In this document: positions 5,196 to 10,610 of the stretch, in pieces | Position numbering within the stretch: position 1 is the first letter of the stretch | How the letters are laid out: each line of letters starts with the position of its first letter | DNA from: an uncultured Anaerolineaceae bacterium | GTDB taxonomy: Bacteria > Chloroflexota > Anaerolineae > Anaerolineales > Anaerolineaceae | DNA: 10,610 bases | Assembly (NCBI GenBank): GCA_937907495.1 | Contig: CALESS010000506.1 | Span: 1 to 10,610 of the forward strand | Direction: 5' to 3' | The notes under the pieces: generated by a model | The model's input: only the letters and a program-made list of their open reading frames with translations | What the model was told of the DNA's origin: nothing | Databases searched by the model: none | Made by a program: the position numbers and the translations under genes

Positions 5196-7442
5196 ATGCT
5201 GCGAATCTTCAAATATCTAAAACCCTTTATTGTCCCCCTGCTTTTGGCCATCGGGCTGCTCTTTATCCAGGCCAATGCCGATCTGGCCCTGCCGGATTAT
5301 CTTTCCAAAATCGTCAACGTGGGCATTCAACAGGGCGGTGTGGAGCACGCCACCCCGCAAGCGCTGCGAAAGAGCACCATGGATCACCTGACCCTCTTCC
5401 TCAGCGCGGACGAAAAAGCCGATGTGCTGGCGCAATACCGGCTGGCAGATTCTTCTGCCGCAGATTACGCTGACCTGGTGAAAACTTACCCGCTCCTGGC
5501 GGATGAACCGATCTACGTTTTGACGGCTACCGACAGCGAGACGATCAACCGCCTGAACCCCGTGATGGGCAAGGCCTTGTTGATCGTTTCCGGGATTGAC
5601 CAGGTCATTGCCGACCCCTCCAAAGCCAGCACCCTGATGCCCGGCTCCGCCTTCGACCCGAGCAAAATCCCCGCCGGGATGGACCTCTTCAGCGTCATGA
5701 AGATGATGCCAGAGAGCCAACGCCTGGAATTCAGCAATGCGGTGGATACCCGTTTTGCAGCCATGGGCGGTGAAAAAGCCCTCATCCAGGCCGCTGCCAG
5801 CGCGGTGAAAACCGAATACCAGGCCCTCGGCATGGATACGCTCCAGCTCCAGACGCAGTATATCTTGCAGGTGGGCGGATTGATGCTTTTAATCTCCCTG
5901 GTGTCGGTGGTCTGTACCGTCATTGTCGGTTTCCTGGCGGCGCGCATCGCCTCCGGGCTGGCGCGCGACCTACGCAGCAACCTGTTTGGCAAAGTGATGA
6001 GCTTTTCCAACGGCGAATTCAACCGATTCTCCACCGCCTCCCTGATCACCCGCTCCACCAATGACATCACCCAGGTGCAAATGGTGACCATGATGATGAT
6101 CCGCATGGTGTTCTACGCTCCCATCATCGGCATTGGCGGCATCCTGCGGGCGGTGAGCAAGAGCGCCTCCATGTGGTGGATCATCGCCCTGGCAATCGTC
6201 ATCGTGATCGGCATCATCGGCAGCGCCATGGTCATCGCCATCCCCAAATTCAAAATCATCCAGAACCTGATTGACCGCCTCAACCGGGTGGCCCGTGAGA
6301 ACCTTTCCGGCATGATGGTGGTGCGGGCCTTCAACCGCCAATGGTACGAGGAAGACCGCTTTGACAGGGCCAACCTCGACCTGACCAGCACCAACCTGTT
6401 CGTCAACCGGGTTTTCATCATTGTCATGCCCGCCATGATGTTCGTAATGAACAGCATTACCATCTTGATCATCTGGGTGGGGTCGCACCAGGTGGCCCAG
6501 GCAACCATGCAGGTTGGGGATATGATCGCCTTCATGCAGTATGCCATGCAAATCCTGTTTGCTTTTGTGATGATGTCCTTCATGTTCATCATGATCCCGC
6601 GGGCGGATGTTTCTGCCAACCGCGTGGCGGATGTGCTGGAAACCGAGGTCACCATCCTGGATCCGCAGCAACCGGAAAGGCTCCCGCAGCCCACCCGCGG
6701 CAGCGTGGAGTTCCGCAACGTCTCCTTCCGCTACCCGGATGCTGAACAAGATATGCTGCACAACATTAATTTCAAGGTCCGGCCTGGCGAAATGGTGGGC
6801 ATCATCGGCACCACCGGTTCCGGAAAATCCACCGTGGTCAACCTCATCCCGCGTTTTTATGATGTAACCGGCGGTGAAGTGCTGGTGGATGGTGTGGATG
6901 TGCGCAAGGTAAGCATCCACGACCTGCGCGAGCAGATCGGCTACATCCCCCAGCAAAGCAACCTCTTCAGCGGAAATATTGCCGATAACCTGCGGTTTGC
7001 TGCGGAAGATGCCGACGAAGCAGACATGCGCACAGCCCTGGAGATTGCCCAGGCCAGCGAGTTTGTCTTCGCCGGGGAGGCCGGCCTGCAAGCGGATGTT
7101 TCGCAGGGCGGAGTGAACTTCTCGGGTGGGCAAAAACAGCGTTTGAGCATCGCCCGGGCGCTGGTCAAGCGGGCTCCCATTTACATCTTTGATGACAGCT
7201 TCTCCGCGCTGGATTACAAAACCGACGCGGCTTTACGGCGGGCGCTTCATCAACAACTCGGCGAGAGCACCGTTTTTATCGTTACTCAACGCGTGGCCAC
7301 CATCAAAAACGCTGATCTGATCCTGGTGCTGGATGAAGGACAAGTGATCGCCCAGGGGCCGCACCACCAATTGATGGAGAGCTGCGATGTCTACCGTGAG
7401 ATTGCACTCTCGCAAATCACCGAAGCGGAGGCGCTCTCATGA
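5196..7442 (+). CDS. Heterodimeric ABC exporter, subunit with degenerate ATPase site and large extracytoplasmic insert
   Basis: This 748-residue half-transporter combines a six-helix exporter domain (TM1 about 9-28, TM2 about 224-248, later helices to about 470) with a C-terminal ATPase domain (from about 510). Walker A is GTTGSGKST (538-546), the Q-loop glutamine is Q586, and the signature FSGGQ (642-646) is intact. The Walker B end reads FDDSFSALD, so the usual catalytic glutamate is aspartate (D667), and the switch histidine is glutamine (Q698). Such changes mark the non-hydrolysing half of heterodimeric exporters of the TM287/288, EfrAB and YheIH type. Half-transporters are normally about 580-600 residues; the excess is a polar segment of about 170 residues between TM1 and TM2 (roughly 45-215) that should lie outside the membrane. 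The stop overlaps the next gene in ATGA. Only a weak ribosome site (GAGA) is seen. A multidrug or lipid/peptide substrate is likely but not shown. Confidence 0.92.
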   Translation: MLRIFKYLKPFIVPLLLAIGLLFIQANADLALPDYLSKIVNVGIQQGGVEHATPQALRKSTMDHLTLFLSADEKADVLAQYRLADSSAADYADLVKTYPLLADEPIYVLTATDSETINRLNPVMGKALLIVSGIDQVIADPSKASTLMPGSAFDPSKIPAGMDLFSVMKMMPESQRLEFSNAVDTRFAAMGGEKALIQAAASAVKTEYQALGMDTLQLQTQYILQVGGLMLLISLVSVVCTVIVGFLAARIASGLARDLRSNLFGKVMSFSNGEFNRFSTASLITRSTNDITQVQMVTMMMIRMVFYAPIIGIGGILRAVSKSASMWWIIALAIVIVIGIIGSAMVIAIPKFKIIQNLIDRLNRVARENLSGMMVVRAFNRQWYEEDRFDRANLDLTSTNLFVNRVFIIVMPAMMFVMNSITILIIWVGSHQVAQATMQVGDMIAFMQYAMQILFAFVMMSFMFIMIPRADVSANRVADVLETEVTILDPQQPERLPQPTRGSVEFRNVSFRYPDAEQDMLHNINFKVRPGEMVGIIGTTGSGKSTVVNLIPRFYDVTGGEVLVDGVDVRKVSIHDLREQIGYIPQQSNLFSGNIADNLRFAAEDADEADMRTALEIAQASEFVFAGEAGLQADVSQGGVNFSGGQKQRLSIARALVKRAPIYIFDDSFSALDYKTDAALRRALHQQLGESTVFIVTQRVATIKNADLILVLDEGQVIAQGPHHQLMESCDVYREIALSQITEAEALS

Positions 7443-9346
7443 GCACTCAAAACCAAAACAACACACCAAAAACAACTGCGGCTGAAACCCCACGTCCGGC
7501 TGCCGGACGCCCGATGGGCGGACGCGGCCCGATGGGCGGCGGTCACATGGGCATGGGCGCCCCCGTGCAGAAAGCCAGAGATTTCAAGGGCAGCCTGCGG
7601 AAATTGGTTGCTTACCTCGCACCGTACAAAGTTCCCCTGCTGACGGTGATCATCCTGGCCATTGCCTCTACCATTTTTACCATTTTCGGACCCAAGATTT
7701 TGGGCAAGGCCACCACCACGCTTTTCGAAGGGGTGATGGCGCAACTCGCCGGAACCGGCAGCATTGATTTCACCGCCATCGGGCAGATCTTGCTGACGGT
7801 GCTGGCCCTGTACCTGATTTCTACAGTCCTCTCCTATATCCAGGGCTGGTTGACCACCACCGTGGCGATCAAGGTCACCTATCAACTGCGGAAAGACATC
7901 ATGGCCAAGATCAACCGCATGCCCTTCCGCTACTTTGATGGCACCACCCACGGTGAGGTACTCTCCCGCCTGACGAACGATGTGGATACCGTCAACCAGA
8001 CGCTTAACCAGAGCATGTCACAGATCATCACCTCGCTGGTGACAGTGCTGGGCGTGCTGGTGATGATGCTGACCATTAGCTGGCAAATGACCCTGGTGGC
8101 GCTGATGATCGTACCGCTTTCGCTGGTGGTGGTGATGCTTATCATCCGCCAGTCCCAAAAATTCTTCAAGCAGCAGCAAGACTTCCTGGGCAATGTAAAC
8201 GGCCAGGTGGAAGAAATGTTCGGCGGTCACGTCATCGTCAAGGCATTCAACGGCGAAGCCAAGAGCATCCAGAAATTTGAGGTCTCCAACCGTAATCTGT
8301 TTGGGGCCGCCTGGAAAAGCCAATTCATCTCCGGGATCATGATGCCAGTGATGAGCTTCATCGGCAACCTGGGTTATGTGGCGGTCACCATCCTCGGCGC
8401 CTGGCTGGCCGTGCGCAACCTGATCACCATCGGTGATATCCAGGCCTTCATCCAGTATGTGCGCTCCTTCACCCAACCCATCACCCAGCTTGCCAACATC
8501 TCCAATGTGCTGCAACAGACGGTGGCAGCCTCCGAGCGGGTGTTTGAGTTCCTGGGCGAGGAAGAAGAAGCCCCCGAAGCCGAGAACCCGATCGAGTTGG
8601 GCGCGGTGCGGGGTGAAGTGGAATTCCGAGACATCCGCTTTGGTTACCTGCCCGACAAGCCCGTCATCCATGGTTTCTCCGCCAAGATCAAGCCCGGTCA
8701 AAAGGTCGCCATCGTCGGCCCCACCGGCGCCGGCAAGACCACCATGGTCAAGCTGTTGATGCGCTTCTATGATGTACAATCCGGCGCCATTTTTGTGGAT
8801 GGCCACAACGTGCAAGACTTCTGCCGGGAGGATCTGCGTGATTTGTTCGGCATGGTACTGCAAGATACCTGGCTGTTCAATGGCACCCTCCTGGATAACA
8901 TCCGCTACGGGCGGCAGGATGCCACCGACGAAGAAGTCGTGGAAGCCGCCAAGGCCGCCCATGTAGATTACTTCATCCGCACCCAGCCCGAAGGCTACCA
9001 GATGGTATTGAACGAGGAAGTGACCAACATCTCCCAGGGCCAAAAGCAGCTCCTGACCATCGCCCGCGCCATCCTCTCTGACCCGGTGATGTTGATTTTG
9101 GATGAAGCCACCAGTTCGGTGGATACCCACACGGAAATCCTCATCCAGCAAGCCATGGATAGCCTGATGCAGGGACGCACCAGCTTCATCATCGCCCATC
9201 GCCTCTCCACCATCCGCAATGCCGATCTGATCCTGGTGATGAAGGACGGCAACATCGTTGAGCAGGGTACACACGATGAACTGCTGGAAGGCGGCGGCTT
9301 CTACGCCGAGCTATACAACAGCCAGTTTGAAAAACTGGCCGAATAA
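7439..9346 (+). CDS. Heterodimeric ABC exporter, catalytic subunit with degenerate signature motif
   Basis: The 635-residue protein is the partner half-transporter: an exporter membrane domain (about 55-370) then an ATPase domain (from about 395). Walker A is GPTGAGKTT (427-435), the Q-loop glutamine is Q475, Walker B ends in LDEATSSVD with catalytic E556, and the switch histidine H587 is present in IIAHRLSTI. The signature motif is ISQGQ (531-535), in which the first glycine of LSGGQ is glutamine. In an assembled dimer, this Walker A/B/His set would face the intact FSGGQ of the upstream subunit and form the single competent ATP site. An N-terminal tail (residues 1-50) is hydrophilic, with a Gly/Met/Arg/His-rich stretch at 23-41 (PMGG repeated, then HMGMG) and probably disordered in the cytoplasm. 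The start codon overlaps the stop of the preceding gene, so equal synthesis through coupling is likely. Substrate is unknown. Confidence 0.93.
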   Translation: MSTQNQNNTPKTTAAETPRPAAGRPMGGRGPMGGGHMGMGAPVQKARDFKGSLRKLVAYLAPYKVPLLTVIILAIASTIFTIFGPKILGKATTTLFEGVMAQLAGTGSIDFTAIGQILLTVLALYLISTVLSYIQGWLTTTVAIKVTYQLRKDIMAKINRMPFRYFDGTTHGEVLSRLTNDVDTVNQTLNQSMSQIITSLVTVLGVLVMMLTISWQMTLVALMIVPLSLVVVMLIIRQSQKFFKQQQDFLGNVNGQVEEMFGGHVIVKAFNGEAKSIQKFEVSNRNLFGAAWKSQFISGIMMPVMSFIGNLGYVAVTILGAWLAVRNLITIGDIQAFIQYVRSFTQPITQLANISNVLQQTVAASERVFEFLGEEEEAPEAENPIELGAVRGEVEFRDIRFGYLPDKPVIHGFSAKIKPGQKVAIVGPTGAGKTTMVKLLMRFYDVQSGAIFVDGHNVQDFCREDLRDLFGMVLQDTWLFNGTLLDNIRYGRQDATDEEVVEAAKAAHVDYFIRTQPEGYQMVLNEEVTNISQGQKQLLTIARAILSDPVMLILDEATSSVDTHTEILIQQAMDSLMQGRTSFIIAHRLSTIRNADLILVMKDGNIVEQGTHDELLEGGGFYAELYNSQFEKLAE

Positions 9347-9368
9347 GCTGACAAAACATTAAAGAACC

Positions 9369-9409
9369 AGCCACCCTGGCAGTCCGCATGAGCGCCAGGG
9401 TGGCTTTTT
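9369..9409 (+). terminator. Rho-independent terminator of the marR-ABC operon
   Basis: A perfect 12-bp stem (AGCCACCCTGGC at 9369-9380 with GCCAGGGTGGCT at 9394-9405) around a 13-base loop ends in TTTTT, 23 bases after the stop of the second ABC gene. It lies between two convergent genes. On the minus strand the stem is followed by GGTTCTTTAATG, a poorer tail, so termination from the right-hand gene may be partial. Confidence 0.9.
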
Positions 9410-9440
9410 GATTCCGCTGTGGGCTTGCCAGCCTGCGAAC

Positions 9441-10610
9441 CTACCCGTCCGGCGGCTGCTTTGCCACAAAGATTACGCCCTGCTCATCTTCATACAAAAC
9501 CTGGTATTGCTGGCGGGCGGCCTGGAGTGTATTTTCATACACCTCGCGGCCGGGGGCAGCCCCGGCATTCGCCAGCAGCACCCCGGCTGTGCCCGCGGGC
9601 AGTGCCAGCTCGTAAGCGGTCCGGTCGGCGTTCAAGTCCAGCTCCAGCGGGAAGCGCCCGGTATGAAACAGCACCAGGGCTGCATCATTGGCATACAAAG
9701 GTTGAACCGCGTCCAGCCTGGAGATTTCCGCAAAGATGGGCTTGCCCAACCAGCGCAGGCTGGAATAACCCTGTCCATAATGGTTCATTTCATACAGGTA
9801 GTCTCTCAACCCGCCCTGGAATGACCAAACCGAGAGGATCGCCAGCAGGGCAAACATCACCCCGCCCAGCCACCTTCTGCGGAAAACCCGGCTGAAGTAC
9901 GCCACCACCGCCGCGGCCAGCAGCACCCCTGCAGGGTAGAGTGGGAGCAGCAACCGTCCATTGACATCTGGCCGGGCGGCAATGGAGAGATAACTCCCCA
10001 GGTGCAGCAAGATATAGCCGATGATAAAACTCGTGAGAACAACCAGCCAACCGAGGATTCCATGCGGATTGGTCGGCTCACTCTTCCGCAGCAGCCGCCG
10101 ATGGGCCAGCCAGACCAGGCCGCCGAGCAAGATAACCATGCCGATCAACCACAGGCCGGCGGGCAAAACCTGGTTTACCCTCTCCGACCAGGGCAACCAG
10201 GAAGCGATGACCTGCACAAACTCCTGGAAATAAGTACGTAATGAATCCATCAGCCCACCCCCCGCGCCGATCGAGCGGCTGCCGAGCGTGCGGGTGGCAA
10301 TAAAAACCGGGATGCCCCACGCGGCGGAGAGCAAAGCGCCGGGCAGGAAAAAGGACCCCGTGCAGCGGAATTTCTCCCGCAGACTGCCCCGCATGAGCAG
10401 AAAGACAGCAACGCTGCCCGCCGCCAGCCAGGCCAGCCCGGTGTAGCGGGTCAGCACAGCCAGGCCTGCCGCCAGCCCGGCTCCGATCAGCCATCGTTTG
10501 GGATGTTGGGCGTTTTGCAGCCCCACGGCCAGCATTAGCATTCCCAGCAGAATCCAGAAGAGGAACATCCCCTCGGACATCAACCCGGCATAGGCTTTGA
10601 GTGCTTCCAG
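9441..10610 (-). CDS. GT-C-type integral membrane glycosyltransferase (family 39-like), 5' end outside window
   Basis: The frame is open from the right edge to a TAG at 9441, giving 389 residues without the N-terminus. A TTG and an ATG occur at 10583 and 10580, but the frame continues upstream as LEALKAYAG before them and SEGMF looks like the interior SE(P/G)LF region of ArnT/PMT-like proteins, so these are not the true start. About seven hydrophobic helices follow, with LTRYTGLAW and, later, GRLLLPLYP, both reminiscent of polyprenyl-phosphate-dependent GT-C enzymes. A soluble C-terminal portion of roughly 120 residues (from about GLRDYLYEMNHYG) ends the protein. The catalytic acidic residues of this fold lie in the first extracytoplasmic loop, which is missing, so activity cannot be judged. 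Likely role: transfer of a sugar from a lipid carrier to protein or glycan at the outer face of the membrane. Confidence 0.75.
   Translation of the reverse strand: MEALKAYAGLMSEGMFLFWILLGMLMLAVGLQNAQHPKRWLIGAGLAAGLAVLTRYTGLAWLAAGSVAVFLLMRGSLREKFRCTGSFFLPGALLSAAWGIPVFIATRTLGSRSIGAGGGLMDSLRTYFQEFVQVIASWLPWSERVNQVLPAGLWLIGMVILLGGLVWLAHRRLLRKSEPTNPHGILGWLVVLTSFIIGYILLHLGSYLSIAARPDVNGRLLLPLYPAGVLLAAAVVAYFSRVFRRRWLGGVMFALLAILSVWSFQGGLRDYLYEMNHYGQGYSSLRWLGKPIFAEISRLDAVQPLYANDAALVLFHTGRFPLELDLNADRTAYELALPAGTAGVLLANAGAAPGREVYENTLQAARQQYQVLYEDEQGVIFVAKQPPDG

Noticed and set aside
6081..6600. Methionine-rich transmembrane stretches in the first ABC subunit as a sign of copper transport
   Set aside because: Met-rich helices are common in this exporter family and there are no accompanying Cys/His metal motifs, so no metal substrate is inferred.
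5970..7133. Long minus-strand open frame (387 codons) inside the first ABC subunit
   Set aside because: It is antisense to a well-supported coding frame, its translation is His/Asp-rich with no recognisable domain, and it is explained by the high GC content and codon bias of the plus-strand gene.
8018..9274. Long minus-strand open frame (418 codons) inside the second ABC subunit
   Set aside because: It lies entirely antisense to conserved ATPase motifs and has the same low-complexity His/Asp/Gly composition expected of a shadow frame.

Overview
The window looks like a chromosomal stretch from a GC-rich bacterium, most likely a Chloroflexota (Anaerolineae-type) member. That placement is inference from protein style (multi-GAF/PAS sensor, GT-C membrane glycosyltransferase, long first subunit of an ABC exporter, heliorhodopsin in a probable monoderm) and not from a phylogenetic marker; no rRNA, tRNA, mobile element, CRISPR array or phage gene is visible.

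Layout, left to right. (1) On the minus strand, 1-1837 is the N-terminal 612 residues of a membrane-bound signalling protein: two membrane helices around an extracytoplasmic sensor, then HAMP, GAF, PAS and the beginning of a second GAF. Its output domain lies beyond the left edge. (2) Divergently, 2019-3613 is the two-gene pxpBC operon for two subunits of the 5-oxoprolinase that turns 5-oxoproline into glutamate, closed by a good intrinsic terminator. The third subunit gene, pxpA, is not here. (3) On the minus strand, 3667-4434 encodes a seven-helix protein that I identify as a heliorhodopsin, with the Schiff-base lysine (K240), helix-C counterion glutamate (E105) and the two active-site histidines (H20, H79). 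(4) Divergent from it across a 239-bp intergenic region is a tight three-gene operon, 4674-9346: a MarR-family regulator (TTG start), then two ABC exporter half-transporters joined by an ATGA overlap. The two halves are complementary: the first has degenerate ATPase residues but an intact signature motif, the second has intact catalytic residues but a degenerate signature motif, so they should form one heterodimeric exporter. A strong hairpin terminator ends the operon. (5) Convergent with it, 9441-10610 is the C-terminal part of a GT-C-type membrane glycosyltransferase whose N-terminus lies off the right edge.

The notable item is the heliorhodopsin placed head-to-head with a MarR-controlled heterodimeric ABC exporter, with a glutamate-producing pxpBC pair on its other side. 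Whether light sensing, export and glutamate metabolism are functionally linked cannot be decided from one locus; comparative neighbourhood analysis would decide it. All motif calls come from reading the sequence directly; no database search was run.
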